From Deltaproteobacteria bacterium (GTDB taxonomy: Bacteria > Desulfobacterota > Desulfobulbia > Desulfobulbales > SURF-16): a DNA stretch of 49,154 nucleotides. Where the stretch lies: the NCBI GenBank assembly GCA_030667965.1, contig DAOUUW010000003.1, forward strand, positions 1 to 49,154, written 5' to 3'. Both the position numbers and the translations under genes were made by a program. Below are positions 32,281 to 42,017 of this stretch, in pieces (positions within the stretch are counted from its first letter, which is position 1; the number at the start of each line of letters is the position of its first letter). The notes under the pieces are model-generated. The model worked only from the letters and a program-made list of their open reading frames with translations, made no database searches and had not been told where the DNA came from.

Positions 32281-32934
32281 ATGCAAACAGACGAAGTAGT
32301 AGATTACGATCAGATTCTTGGTGCATACCGTAAAGATCCTTACGGTTATGTTGATATGTGCACCAAACATACCGGGCAGGTTCGTTTTCATGTCCGTCTG
32401 GACGATAAGGTTGAAGGAACATCGGGGAAATGGCATCATATTCCGGGAACCAAGCTCTTTACTCTCACCAGGGAAAGAAACAATAAGTCGCTTCACTCCA
32501 CCTCCAATGGTGTCATTTCCTTTATTCGTGATGATTTTGAAGGGAGGTTTGTCGAGGCTGGTGAGAAGATTATCACCATCAAGCATCCTTTGAAAAAGCG
32601 GGAAATTATCGAGCAGATTCTGCGCAATGTTCTTCTGCCTTTTCCGTCACCGGAGCGGGCAAAATACTTTTTTTCCATGGATATCCAGGCCAGGATAGAG
32701 AAATTCGGCCAACGCTCCATATCCATCAAACCCGGAGACGAGCTTTTTACCATGTCGCTTATGAAGCGTGACACCCCGGTATATTACCAGGGTGACCCGG
32801 GTATCATTCATTCCGTTTATTTTCAGCCGGGTGTTTCCGTTGATCAGGGTGAGCCGTTAATTGGTATCTGTCCGCCGGAAAAACTTCCCTTGATTGAAAA
32901 AATCATTACCCGGGTCAAGGCGGAATGGGAATAA
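32281..32934 (+). CDS. Biotin carboxyl carrier-like protein with two biotinyl-like domains
   Basis: 217 residues. Two segments share one pattern: LFTLTRERNNKSLHSTSNGV (59-78) and LFTMSLMKRDTPVYYQGDPG (155-174). Each is followed by a G-V/I-x-S/H strand and an EAGEKIITI or DQGEPLIGI hairpin. This looks like a duplicated lipoyl/biotinyl fold. Only the second has Met-Lys (Lys162 in SLMKRD) at the position of the EAMKM biotin site; the first has Arg66 there. I infer Lys162 is the biotinylation site. The neighbouring ligase and carboxylase genes support a carrier role. A canonical AccB has one domain, EAMKM and a Pro/Ala linker, all absent here. Confidence 0.68.
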   Translation: MQTDEVVDYDQILGAYRKDPYGYVDMCTKHTGQVRFHVRLDDKVEGTSGKWHHIPGTKLFTLTRERNNKSLHSTSNGVISFIRDDFEGRFVEAGEKIITIKHPLKKREIIEQILRNVLLPFPSPERAKYFFSMDIQARIEKFGQRSISIKPGDELFTMSLMKRDTPVYYQGDPGIIHSVYFQPGVSVDQGEPLIGICPPEKLPLIEKIITRVKAEWE

Positions 32935-32966
32935 TTTTAATTGATAATTTGTGGTAGAATTTTATT

Positions 32967-33896
32967 TTGTTATTTCCGAACCACCCTACTCCTGCCGATA
33001 TCCAGCATTACATTTCCAGCCATGAAGTAGTGCGTCGAAGCCGCCTGCTGCCTTTAGACAAGGTGCAGGCGGTTTTTCGTTATGGGGCCATTGTAGGCTC
33101 GGTCATTCATTCATATGAAAATCTGGGTCGCGGCATGGATCAGGCTAGGTTGATGATTGATGAGCATGAACGGCAAGGCCGTTCCTTTGCCAGCGGCACG
33201 GTAATTCTGGCTTCAAGTCTCTCCGGCGGCAAAGGCCGTTTCCAGCGCTATTGGCATGCTCCATCAGGCGGCATCTGGATGACTTTGGTTCTGGTGAACA
33301 CCCTGCTTCCTGAAAAAAGCCGGCTGCTGCCGCTGCTGGCGGGCATGGCCTGCTGCGAAACCGTGAACCATTTCGGCGTGCCGGGAAGGATAAAATGGGT
33401 CAATGATGTGCATGTTCAGGGGAAAAAGGTGGCCGGTATTTTAACGGAAACCGTGTTTGGCCGTAAAACGGGTGAGGAGTATGTGCTGATTGGTGTGGGA
33501 GTGAACGTGAATAACTGTGAATTTCCGGAGGAACTGCAGGGTTTGGCAACCTCCATGCGTTTGACTGCTGATCGCGATTTTGATCTGGGGCAGGTGGCAA
33601 CTTCTTTGTTAGCTAATTTTTCCTGGTATGTGGGGCTGCTTCATTATCTGGAGGACTTGGAGCTGTCGGAAGATAGCGGCGCAAAGGATGAGTTTGAACA
33701 GTTTTTTCTCCGGCGCTGGCAGGAGATGAGTGATTCTATGGGTCGCAAAGTCCTCTTTGGCTACGATGTGCAGAAAAATCCCCAGTACGAAGCAGTTCTC
33801 CTTGGACTCGAGAGTGACGGTGGCTTACGCCTGAAAAATATGGAAGACCATGTTGAACTGACCGAATATGGTGGAGAAATTGTCTATAATGACTGA
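32967..33896 (+). CDS. Biotin--[acetyl-CoA-carboxylase] ligase (BirA-like, no DNA-binding domain)
   Basis: 309 residues. The ligase core shows SLSGGKGRFQRYWHAPSGG (adenylate-binding loop; GRGR is usual in BirA, GKGR here), KWVNDVHVQGKKVAGILTE and VLIGVGVNVNN. A C-terminal SH3-like domain (GRKVLFGYDVQ ... GGLRLKN) follows. There is no N-terminal helix-turn-helix, so it is not a repressor. About 60 N-terminal residues precede the usual core. The start is TTG 32967, 32 nt after the carrier gene; no strong ribosome site is seen and an alternative start is possible. It is probably dedicated to the carrier encoded just upstream. Confidence 0.88.
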   Translation: MLFPNHPTPADIQHYISSHEVVRRSRLLPLDKVQAVFRYGAIVGSVIHSYENLGRGMDQARLMIDEHERQGRSFASGTVILASSLSGGKGRFQRYWHAPSGGIWMTLVLVNTLLPEKSRLLPLLAGMACCETVNHFGVPGRIKWVNDVHVQGKKVAGILTETVFGRKTGEEYVLIGVGVNVNNCEFPEELQGLATSMRLTADRDFDLGQVATSLLANFSWYVGLLHYLEDLELSEDSGAKDEFEQFFLRRWQEMSDSMGRKVLFGYDVQKNPQYEAVLLGLESDGGLRLKNMEDHVELTEYGGEIVYND

Positions 33897-33988
33897 CAGT
33901 CAGCCGCAAAAAAGGCCCCGTTTGGGAATTTCAAAATGGTAATCATTATTACGTGTTCTGCGATGTTGCGGTAAATGGAATAAAGAAA

Positions 33989-34846
33989 ATGTCAAAACGT
34001 GATCTCCGAATTTCTGTAATTATTCCGACATATAACAGGCTGTCGTTTCTTGATAAGGCAATTGCTTCTGTATTTTGTCAACGCAGGGATGGTTTTGAAC
34101 TGATTATCGTTGATGACGGATCAACAGATAACACTGCGGAATTTATATCTGCTTATCAGAAGGATATTAAATATATTTATCAGGCCAATCAGGGCCCTGC
34201 TGCGGCAAGAAACACCGGTATACGGGTAGCCGGCGGCGAACTCATTGCTTTTCTTGATTCAGATGACTGGTTTGCCCCGCAAAAATTACAGGTGCAGGCT
34301 GCTGCAATGGAGGCGGAGCCCCAGTATCTCATTTCCCATACGGACGAGATCTGGTACAGGCGGGGAAAACTGCTGAACCAGAAAAAAAAGCATTTTAAAC
34401 CGGGAGGCTTGATTTTTGAGAAATGTCTCAGGATGTGTGTTGTCGGTATGTCAACAGTTATGGTGCGCCGGGCACTCTTTGACCAGATAGGTCTCTTTGA
34501 TGAGCGTTTGCCGTGCTGCGAGGATTATGACTTCTGGTTGCGCGCAAGTCTGGTCTCATCATTTTTGAAAATTGATCAACCGCTCACTTTTAAAGAAGGG
34601 GGACGGTCTGATGAGGTCAGCATGCAGTTTCGTACCGGCATGGACAAATTTCGCATCCGTGCCCTTGTCGGACTTCTTGAAAAGAATACATTGACCGATG
34701 ACCAGAGGCAACTGGCAAGTGGTGAATTGTCCAGGAAATGCAGGATTTACGGTAATGGTTGCATCAGGCACGGCAGGCCCGAAGAGGGGGAGGAGTATTT
34801 GGCTCTGGGTGAAAGATATTTCGGAAAGAGAAAAAGAAGTATGTGA
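33989..34846 (+). CDS. Family 2 glycosyltransferase
   Basis: 285 residues. GT-A fold with ISVIIPTYNR, LIIVDDGSTDNT, GPAAARNTGI, the DxD-like FLDSDDW, and the acceptor-side ERLPCCEDYDFWLR (ED motif). No membrane segments, so it is cytoplasmic. It probably adds a sugar to a lipid-linked or surface glycan; donor and acceptor are unknown. ATG 33989 is chosen; the frame extends to GTG 33953 without a better ribosome site. It stands alone, with no other glycan genes around. Confidence 0.88.
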   Translation: MSKRDLRISVIIPTYNRLSFLDKAIASVFCQRRDGFELIIVDDGSTDNTAEFISAYQKDIKYIYQANQGPAAARNTGIRVAGGELIAFLDSDDWFAPQKLQVQAAAMEAEPQYLISHTDEIWYRRGKLLNQKKKHFKPGGLIFEKCLRMCVVGMSTVMVRRALFDQIGLFDERLPCCEDYDFWLRASLVSSFLKIDQPLTFKEGGRSDEVSMQFRTGMDKFRIRALVGLLEKNTLTDDQRQLASGELSRKCRIYGNGCIRHGRPEEGEEYLALGERYFGKRKRSM

Positions 34847-34918
34847 TAAGATAACAAGATAAGAACATCACGTTACATCCTATTGTCAGGAGTGAAAGAT
34901 TATTGGTTTTACCCTCAT

Positions 34919-36211
34919 CTATTCATTTTTAATTTTTCTTTGTTGTTTTTTTTCCCCCCCCCGTAAATACAGCAGCCATAATGTTCCCGGCAGTAGGAAA
35001 AGAAGGGCCAGTCGCAATACCACAAGTCTCGGTTCCACCCCGTTTTCCAGGGCTGCGCCGGTGAAATAGGTGGACAGGCTCAGTACCAGGGTGACAAGTG
35101 TCATTTCAGCGGCGAAAACCCGACCTCGGAAATGATCTTTGACGATTTTCTGCAGTAATGTGGTGGAGAAAACCCACTGTACGGCGCCGCCAAGATGCCC
35201 GCAGAAGACAAAGAGAGCTGCCCAGGCAAGATTCGGTGACATACTGAAGCAAATATAGGAGGCGGAGGAGACAAAAAAACTCGCGCCAATGGCTTTGCCC
35301 ATGCCTTCTTTGTTTTCACCGAAGAAACGCCAGGCCAGCAGTGGACCGAGAGCGGCGCCAATGCCCCGGCAGCTGTAGAGGATGCCGCTATTGCCTCCTT
35401 GGCCGCCGTTGGAAAAGACCTGCTCACCAAAAATCGTCAGCATGACAAGAATACCACCAGATAGAGCCCAGCCGCTTTTTACCAGGAGCAGAATGGCAAC
35501 TTCCTTATGGCGGACAACATAGTGAAACCCCTCTTTGAGGTCGGTCAATCCCAGGTAACCGGCCAACGATGGAGCGGATTTTTTGAGATTTCTATGGGGA
35601 GGAATTCTGATAGTGTTGATAAGCAGGGCGGAAATGAGAAAAGTTGCCGCATCCAGCACAATTGCAGTCTGCCAACCGAAATAGGCGGTGGTAAAGCCGC
35701 CAAGAGCGGCGCCGAAGGCCAGCATCACAGACCATGTGGCCCCGCCAAGTGCGTTTGCCAGGTTCAGTTCTTCCCTGCGGCAGAGATTGGGTATGGATGC
35801 GCGCCGGGCCGGATCGGCAAAGGTCCAGAGTGATTCCTGTATAAGCGCCAGGGTATAGACGATCCACACATGTTCCGCACGATGGATAAAGAGAAAGGAA
35901 AGGACCACTCCGACTCTGAGCAGATCGCAGCCTAACATGATCATTTTGCGGGGAAAGCGGTCGGCAATGACGCCGGCGACAGGGCCAAGCACACTGGTTG
36001 GGATGAATTTTGCAATAAGAAACCAGCTCACCGCCATACCGGATCCAGTCAATTCCTGCAGCAGGACAAAAATGGCGATGTAATTGAACCAGTTGCCGAA
36101 CTGGCTGATGACCCCGGCCAGCCAAAGTCTGGTGAATTGTGGGTTTGTTTTGAAAAGGGTTCTATAACTTTGCCAGTTATTTACCGATAAAGGTGGATTG
36201 ATTGAGGGCAT
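34919..36211 (-). CDS. MFS transporter (MFS_3 / EntS-like)
   Basis: 430 residues with about 12 membrane helices. The loop 2-3 motif is GVIADRFPRKMIML. Other family marks: SLWTFADPARRASIPNL (typical of MFS_3 exporters), LNLANALGGATWS, and a second-half FRGRVFAAEMT. Relatives export siderophores or small drugs; the substrate is unknown. The C-terminus is a basic tail. It is divergent from fbp, with 163 bp of AT-rich promoter region between. Confidence 0.85.
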   Translation of the reverse strand: MPSINPPLSVNNWQSYRTLFKTNPQFTRLWLAGVISQFGNWFNYIAIFVLLQELTGSGMAVSWFLIAKFIPTSVLGPVAGVIADRFPRKMIMLGCDLLRVGVVLSFLFIHRAEHVWIVYTLALIQESLWTFADPARRASIPNLCRREELNLANALGGATWSVMLAFGAALGGFTTAYFGWQTAIVLDAATFLISALLINTIRIPPHRNLKKSAPSLAGYLGLTDLKEGFHYVVRHKEVAILLLVKSGWALSGGILVMLTIFGEQVFSNGGQGGNSGILYSCRGIGAALGPLLAWRFFGENKEGMGKAIGASFFVSSASYICFSMSPNLAWAALFVFCGHLGGAVQWVFSTTLLQKIVKDHFRGRVFAAEMTLVTLVLSLSTYFTGAALENGVEPRLVVLRLALLFLLPGTLWLLYLRGGEKKQQRKIKNE

Positions 36212-36374
36212 CAGTAGTATAAATTAATGTATAAAGGGTTGAATGGTTAAGAGGCCCGTGGTAAATTTCTTTACTTGAGTACAATTTTAATTGATTAAGT
36301 AATACTTAAATCTTAAAATTTACATTTTTTTGTAGAAAATACCAGTCAATCTCATAATTGGATCGGAGTAAAAA

Positions 36375-37388
36375 ATGAATAGACCCCTTGGAATAACCGT
36401 TATAAGACATATTGTTGACAGCCAGCGTTTGCATCCCGAGGCCACAGGTGATCTATCCGGCCTTTTAAACGAGCTTATTGTTGCAGGAAAAACGATCTCC
36501 GCTGAAGTGAATATGGCGGGACTGGCAGATGTTCTCGGTATGTCGGGGAAAACAAATATTCAGGGTGAGCAGGTACAGAAGCTTGATGAATTTGCCGACA
36601 ATACCATCAAGAAACGCATGGACCGCTGCGGCTATATCTGCGTTATGGCATCTGAAGAAGAGGATGATATTATTCCGGTGAAAGAGGGATATGAGGGGAA
36701 ATATACCCTGGCCTTTGACCCGCTTGACGGCTCTTCGAATATTGATGTCAACGTTAATATCGGTACGATTTTTTCCGTACATCGCCGCCGGTCCACTGAT
36801 GGTCAGGGAGATGTGACCGATCTTTTGCAAAAGGGTCGGGAGCAGGTGGCGGCAGGCTATATCCTCTATGGCTCCAGCACCATGATGGTTTTTACCACCG
36901 GTGAAGGGGTGCAGGGGTTTACCCTGGACCCCAGTGTTGGTGAATTTTATCTCTCCCACGCCGATATCAGGACGCCGGAACGGAGTAAATACCTCAGTGT
37001 CAACGAAGGAAACAGTAAATTCTGGATGAAAAATGTCCGTGATTATATTGATTTCCTCAAAGAGGAGGACAAGGAAAAGGGCAGGCCGTACAGTTCCCGC
37101 TACATAGGTTCACTGGTGGCTGATTTCCATCGTAATCTGATTTCCGGCGGTATTTTTGCTTATCCAAGTGACAGCAAAGATCCGGAAAAACCCTATGGTA
37201 AACTGCGCCTGCTTTATGAGGCCTCTCCTCTTGCCATGTTGATTGAACAGGCCGGTGGTCGTGCAATAACTGATGACGGCATCAATATCCTTGATATCGA
37301 ACCGGCTTCACTACATGAGAGGGTTCCCCTTATTATCGGCAGTAAAAATGATGTAGATGAGGCAGAGGCCTTCTTGAAAGGAAAGTAG
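36375..37388 (+). CDS. fbp: Fructose-1,6-bisphosphatase, class I
   Basis: A 337-residue enzyme hydrolysing fructose 1,6-bisphosphate in gluconeogenesis. Metal and substrate motifs: ASEEEDD (92-98), AFDPLDGSSNID (113-124), the YGSSTMMVFTTG loop, and LLYEASPLAMLIEQAGGRA with the metal-binding Glu. GGAG lies 8 nt before the ATG. It is convergent with glnS with only 4 bp between stop codons. Confidence 0.95.
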   Translation: MNRPLGITVIRHIVDSQRLHPEATGDLSGLLNELIVAGKTISAEVNMAGLADVLGMSGKTNIQGEQVQKLDEFADNTIKKRMDRCGYICVMASEEEDDIIPVKEGYEGKYTLAFDPLDGSSNIDVNVNIGTIFSVHRRRSTDGQGDVTDLLQKGREQVAAGYILYGSSTMMVFTTGEGVQGFTLDPSVGEFYLSHADIRTPERSKYLSVNEGNSKFWMKNVRDYIDFLKEEDKEKGRPYSSRYIGSLVADFHRNLISGGIFAYPSDSKDPEKPYGKLRLLYEASPLAMLIEQAGGRAITDDGINILDIEPASLHERVPLIIGSKNDVDEAEAFLKGK

Positions 37389-37392
37389 ATTC

Positions 37393-39084
37393 TTATTTTT
37401 TCCCTTTCACCTTCTCCCAGCTATCCCGCAGGGTAACCGTACGGTTGAAAACCGGTCGGCCGGTTCTGCTTTCTTTGTCGTCCAGACAGAAAAAGCCAAG
37501 TCGTTCAAATTGAACCCGGTCATCGCTGGTGGCGTCGGCAAGAGAAGGTTCAATGCAGCAGCCGGTTAAAATGTCCAGGGAAGCCGTATTAAGATGGGTC
37601 TTGAATTCTGTGTTCTTGTCTCCATCCGGATTTTCCACGTTAAAGAGACGGTCGTACAGCCGCACTTCAGCGGCAAGCCCGTGCCGGGCGGATACCCAGT
37701 GCAGGGTGCCTTTGACCTTGCGGCCGTCAGGGGCTGATCCGCCCCGGCTGGCCGGATCATAGCTGCAGCGCAGTTCAGTGATTTCCCCAGTCTTTTCGTC
37801 TTTGATCACCTCGTCGCAGGTGATGAGATAGGCCGCCCGCAGACGCACCTCCCGTCCCGGTGAAAGCCGGAAGAATTTCTTGGGCGCCTCTTCAAGAAAA
37901 TCATCCTGTTCAATATAAATCTCCCGGCAGAAAGAAATCTGTCGAGTACCCATGTCCGGATTTTTCGGGTGATTGGCGATTTCCAGCATCTCCTCCTGAT
38001 CTTCGGGATAATTGGTGATGATAACTTTGATGGGCCTGAGCACGGCCATGCGCCTGGGGGCGCTGTCGTTAAGGTCGTTGCGGATGGCGTTTTCCAGTAC
38101 GCCCATGTCAATCCGGCTTTCCCTTTTGGCAAGACCGATGGTGTCACAGAAATTACGGATGGACGCCGGGGTGTAGCCCCGCCGCCTGAGTCCTGAGATG
38201 GTCAGCATGCGCGGATCGTCCCAGCCGCTGACATGGTTGTCGTTGACGAGCTGCAGCAGCTTTCTCTTGCTCATCACTGTATAGGTCAGGTTCAGGCGGG
38301 CAAATTCTATCTGCTGTGGATGGCTGGGCGTCTGCAGGGTGTCAAGCACCCAGTCGTACAGAGGCCGGTGGTCTTCAAATTCCAGGGTGCAGAGGGAATG
38401 CGTGATGTTTTCAATGGCATCGGACAGCGAGTGGGTATAATCGTACATGGGATAAATGCACCAACTATCCCCGGTGCGATGGTGGTTTTCATGCAGGATG
38501 CGGTAGATAACCGGATCCCTCATATTGATATTGCCGGATGTCATGTCAATCCTGGCCCGAAGCACATGGCTGCCGTCGGCAAACTCACCGTTCTTCATGC
38601 GGGTAAAAAGATCAAGATTCTCCTCGACAGAGCGGTTGCGAAAGGGGCTCTCTTTGCCCGGTTCGGTAAGTGTCCCGCGGTGTTCCCTGATTTCATCGGC
38701 GCTCAGGTTGCAGACATAGGCCATGCCCATCTTGATGAGTTGTACGGCATAGTCGTAAAGTTTGTCAAAATAGTCCGAGGCAAAAAAGAGGTTGTCTCCC
38801 CAGTCAAAACCGAGCCAGCGCACATCTTTTGTGATGGCTTCAACATATGATGCTTCCTCTTTGCTGGGGTTGGTGTCATCAAAGCGCATGTGGCAGACGC
38901 CCTTGTTTTCCAGGGCAACGCCAAAATTGAGGCAGATGGACTTTGCATGGCCGATATGGAGAAACCCGTTGGGCTCAGGCGGAAAGCGAGTGATGACCCT
39001 GCCGTCGTTTTTATTGTTTTTCAGGTCATCGGCAATGATGGCCCGGATAAAATCTTTGGATTTTGTTGGCTCTTGCGTTGTCAT
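37393..39084 (-). CDS. glnS: Glutaminyl-tRNA synthetase
   Basis: A 563-residue class I synthetase. HIGH at 43-46 ([11 protein letters not shown]), the KMSKS equivalent VMSKR (in [13 protein letters not shown]), the GlnRS-specific FDDTNPSKE, and the two C-terminal anticodon-binding beta-barrels ([25 protein letters not shown]). Its presence means tRNA-Gln can be charged directly. It is followed upstream by a hairpin repeat and then gltX on the same strand. Confidence 0.95.
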   Translation of the reverse strand: MTTQEPTKSKDFIRAIIADDLKNNKNDGRVITRFPPEPNGFLHIGHAKSICLNFGVALENKGVCHMRFDDTNPSKEEASYVEAITKDVRWLGFDWGDNLFFASDYFDKLYDYAVQLIKMGMAYVCNLSADEIREHRGTLTEPGKESPFRNRSVEENLDLFTRMKNGEFADGSHVLRARIDMTSGNINMRDPVIYRILHENHHRTGDSWCIYPMYDYTHSLSDAIENITHSLCTLEFEDHRPLYDWVLDTLQTPSHPQQIEFARLNLTYTVMSKRKLLQLVNDNHVSGWDDPRMLTISGLRRRGYTPASIRNFCDTIGLAKRESRIDMGVLENAIRNDLNDSAPRRMAVLRPIKVIITNYPEDQEEMLEIANHPKNPDMGTRQISFCREIYIEQDDFLEEAPKKFFRLSPGREVRLRAAYLITCDEVIKDEKTGEITELRCSYDPASRGGSAPDGRKVKGTLHWVSARHGLAAEVRLYDRLFNVENPDGDKNTEFKTHLNTASLDILTGCCIEPSLADATSDDRVQFERLGFFCLDDKESRTGRPVFNRTVTLRDSWEKVKGKK

Positions 39085-39093
39085 AGTTTTTTT

Positions 39094-39143
39094 ACCACGA
39101 AATCCACTAAAGAAAAGAAAGAATTTTTCGTGGGTTTCGTGAC
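39094..39143. repeat. Intergenic ACCACGAAA hairpin repeat
   Basis: CACGAAATCCAC (39096-39107) pairs with GTGGGTTTCGTG (39130-39141) with one mismatch. It fills the 65-bp gap between gltX and glnS and is a relative of the 19790 hairpin. Confidence 0.65.
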
Positions 39144-39149
39144 TTGTAA

Positions 39150-40631
39150 TTAGTTTTCGAAATACTTCCCGGCATCGCGCAGTCGGGCCACAACCTTTTC
39201 TTTTCCCATGTGGGTGAATAAATCAAACATGCTTGGGCCTTTGACCAGTCCTGTGATGGCAGCTCGGCAGGCATTGATGGGAATCCCTGGTTTGACGCCG
39301 ACTTCGTCGGCAAAATCCCGGGCAGCCTGTTCGGCGCTTTCCTTGGTGAACTCGTCCAGCGCCTCAAAGCGGTCGGCTAGCATGGGCAGCCATTCTTTCA
39401 GGCCGGGATGCTTAAGGAGATTTTTTTGCAGGGCTTTTTCTTCAATATCAAAATCATCGGTAAAATAGGCCCGCCCCAGGCTGGTAAAATCCTTTAATGT
39501 ATGAAAACGGTCGCGGATCATGTCCAGGGTTTTTAAGTACCACTCCTTTTTGTCGCCGTCATATGAGTCATGCCAGATGTCGGATTCCTGCAGCTCCTTT
39601 TTGACCAGTTCGCCGATTTCCTCAATGGGCATGGTGCGCAGGTAATGGGCATTAATGTTGATGGCCTTGGGGTCGGTGAAAAACTTGGGGTCATCCTTGC
39701 GGTAGTTGAAAATGGAGTTTGATTTGTTGATACGCTCCAGGGTGAAGGCCTCTATTAATTCCTCCCTGCTGAAAATTTCCTGATCGTTGCCCGGAGACCA
39801 GCCGAGTAGCACCAGGAAATTCAGCAGAGCCCAGGGAATGAAGCCGCTTTTCCTGTAAAATTGTACGGCAACAATTTCACCGTGGCTCCTTTTGGAGATT
39901 TTGGCCTTTTTCAGGTCAAGGGTAAGCGGCATATGGGCAAAGACCGGCACCTCTGCTCCAAGGGCCTCGTAGAGAAGGATCTGGCGGGTGGTGTTGGTCA
40001 GATGATCCTGTCCCCGGATGACATGGCTGATACGGTCGCGGATATCGTCCACCAGATTGCAGAGCAGGTAAAGAGGTTTGCCGTTTGAACGGACAATGAC
40101 AAAATCCTCGATGTCTGCATATTTGCGCTCGATGCGACCAAGTACCTTATCGTCGTATCCCGCCACGCCATCCTCATCCGGTACTCTGAAGCGGATAACG
40201 TAGGGGATGCCAAGGGATTCTTTTTCAGCCACTTCTTCGGGGCTGAGCTTTCGGCAGGTGCCGTCATATTTCACGTCCTGCTTGGCTGCCAGCGCGGCTT
40301 CCCTTTTAGACTGAAGTTCCTCTTTGGTGCAAAAGCATTTATAGGCCTTGCCTTCATCCAGCAGCTTATTGGCTGCGGCAATATGATCCTGGGAAAAATC
40401 GGTCTGAAAATAGGGGCCTTCATCCCAGTCGATGCCCAGCCAGGTCAGTCCATCAATGATGCCTTCAATGGAATCCTGGGTGGAGCGTTCCGCATCGGTG
40501 TCTTCGATGCGCAGGATCAGTTTGCCGTTATGTTTTCTGGCAAAGAGCCAGTTGAGGATGGCGGTGCGTGCTCCCCCGATATGAAGATAGCCTGTCGGGC
40601 TCGGTGGGAAGCGGACTCGTACTTCTGTCAT
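39150..40631 (-). CDS. gltX: Glutamyl-tRNA synthetase
   Basis: A 493-residue class I synthetase. The HIGH-equivalent is [10 protein letters not shown] (HIGG at 17-20), KISKRSHGE is the KMSKS loop, the connective-peptide region contains CFCTKEELQ, and an anticodon-binding helical domain forms the C-terminus ([15 protein letters not shown] near the end). The discriminating type, with glnS next to it, would charge only tRNA-Glu. The upstream 40632-40853 gap is AT-rich with short GGAATGTG repeats and no gene. Confidence 0.94.
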   Translation of the reverse strand: MTEVRVRFPPSPTGYLHIGGARTAILNWLFARKHNGKLILRIEDTDAERSTQDSIEGIIDGLTWLGIDWDEGPYFQTDFSQDHIAAANKLLDEGKAYKCFCTKEELQSKREAALAAKQDVKYDGTCRKLSPEEVAEKESLGIPYVIRFRVPDEDGVAGYDDKVLGRIERKYADIEDFVIVRSNGKPLYLLCNLVDDIRDRISHVIRGQDHLTNTTRQILLYEALGAEVPVFAHMPLTLDLKKAKISKRSHGEIVAVQFYRKSGFIPWALLNFLVLLGWSPGNDQEIFSREELIEAFTLERINKSNSIFNYRKDDPKFFTDPKAININAHYLRTMPIEEIGELVKKELQESDIWHDSYDGDKKEWYLKTLDMIRDRFHTLKDFTSLGRAYFTDDFDIEEKALQKNLLKHPGLKEWLPMLADRFEALDEFTKESAEQAARDFADEVGVKPGIPINACRAAITGLVKGPSMFDLFTHMGKEKVVARLRDAGKYFEN

Positions 40632-40892
40632 GGTAAAAACTCCATCTATGTTATTTCGGAATGTGGAATGTGGATTTAGGATTTAAAGAGGGATTTGCAG
40701 AGATTTATGAAGAATAAAATCAACTGGGAATCATCATTAAATCGTGAATAATTAATATGGGAGTGCAGAATTTATTAATATACAGGGAGAGCGGCAGACT
40801 GTCAAAAAATGTTTGAATAGAATGAAAACATTGTGGTAGCATTCAAATAGTAAGTGATTTCCATAACTCCGAATCTGAAAATGGGGTTCGTC

Positions 40893-42017
40893 ATGCGTCA
40901 ATATTTACTGCAGTTTTGGATTGTTTCCTCTTTCCTTATTTTTATTACATCTTTTCTTTCCTCCTGTGATAAGGCCCCGCCGGAGCCGGTTAAAATTGGG
41001 CTTGCCATAAATCTCAGTGGTTGGGGCGGTGCCGCAGGAGAGCATATCCGGGATGGTGCCATGCTGGCCGTACGGGAAGTGAACGACAGCGGCGGCATCC
41101 ATGGCAGGCCGCTTAAGCTGATTGTGCAGGATGATGAGAATAATGCGGCAACTATCAAAAGAGTTGATCAGGCTCTTATTGACCAGGGAGTTGTGGCTAT
41201 TTTCGGGCACAGTTATTCTTCCAATACCATTACAGCCTATCCCCTCGTTACTTCACAGCAAACGTTACTTGTCACCGCCTATACGGCAACGAATGAATTG
41301 AGCGGTAGGGATGATTTCTTTTTAAGGACATCGGTGGACTGTGTTCTCTACGGCAAAAAGACGGCAATCCTTCTCCGGGACAAAGGCGTCAAATCTCTTG
41401 CCGTGTTGATGGATATGAGTAATGAGGGATTTGTGCTTGATTATGTCGATGTGCTGAAAAAACATTTTCCCGGCCGGCTTGTTGAGGTAGGCTTCACCTC
41501 AAGGGAGCATGTTGACTGGCAACAGGTTGTCTCCGATCTTTTGTCCAAGACTCCGGATGGTGTTCTCATGCTGACCGAGGCTGGTATGACAGGAGTTGCC
41601 GCACAGAAACTGCGACTTGCAGGGTATGACGGTCCGTTTATTGCCAGTGTCTGGGCCCAGACGCCGACCTTGTTTGACTACGGTGGAGAGGCCGTTGAGG
41701 GTATGTCGCTTGTTTCCTATATTGATCCGCAAAACAGGCATCCTGCCTATCTTGCATTTGCCGAGAAAATGAAAGAGACCTTCAGGAAAGAGGCAACTGC
41801 CCGTTCTGTAAGGGCTTATGAGATGATCATGATTCTGTCCGACGCTTTGAAACGCTGTGACGGGATAAGTGCGGCAGAATTGAAAAGAGCATTACTGGAT
41901 AAAGAATATGATACCCTCATGGGGCATGTGGCCTTTGACGCCAATGGAGATGTGATACGCCCTGTGTTTGAGATAAAGGTTTCCGGCGCTCATTTTCAAC
42001 GCAGCAGGGAACTTTAG
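40893..42017 (+). CDS. Periplasmic ligand-binding lipoprotein (Leu/Ile/Val-binding family)
   Basis: 374 residues. The lipoprotein signal peptide ends in FLSSC. A type I periplasmic-binding fold follows (KIGLAINLSGWGGAAGEHIRDGAM, GIHGRPLKLIVQDDEN, FGHSYSSNTITAYPL, DYVDVLKKHFPG). No ABC permease or ATPase genes are near. Instead its stop is directly followed by the ATG of a large hybrid kinase, so it probably acts as a ligand sensor for that kinase rather than in uptake. ATG 40893 is used; ATG 40881 is possible. Ligand unknown, perhaps an amino acid or aromatic acid. Confidence 0.85.
   Translation: MRQYLLQFWIVSSFLIFITSFLSSCDKAPPEPVKIGLAINLSGWGGAAGEHIRDGAMLAVREVNDSGGIHGRPLKLIVQDDENNAATIKRVDQALIDQGVVAIFGHSYSSNTITAYPLVTSQQTLLVTAYTATNELSGRDDFFLRTSVDCVLYGKKTAILLRDKGVKSLAVLMDMSNEGFVLDYVDVLKKHFPGRLVEVGFTSREHVDWQQVVSDLLSKTPDGVLMLTEAGMTGVAAQKLRLAGYDGPFIASVWAQTPTLFDYGGEAVEGMSLVSYIDPQNRHPAYLAFAEKMKETFRKEATARSVRAYEMIMILSDALKRCDGISAAELKRALLDKEYDTLMGHVAFDANGDVIRPVFEIKVSGAHFQRSREL

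Noticed and set aside
32131-32586. 151-residue minus-strand ORF
   Set aside because: It is antisense to the carrier gene and its tail is the WIPACAGMT translation of an intergenic repeat.
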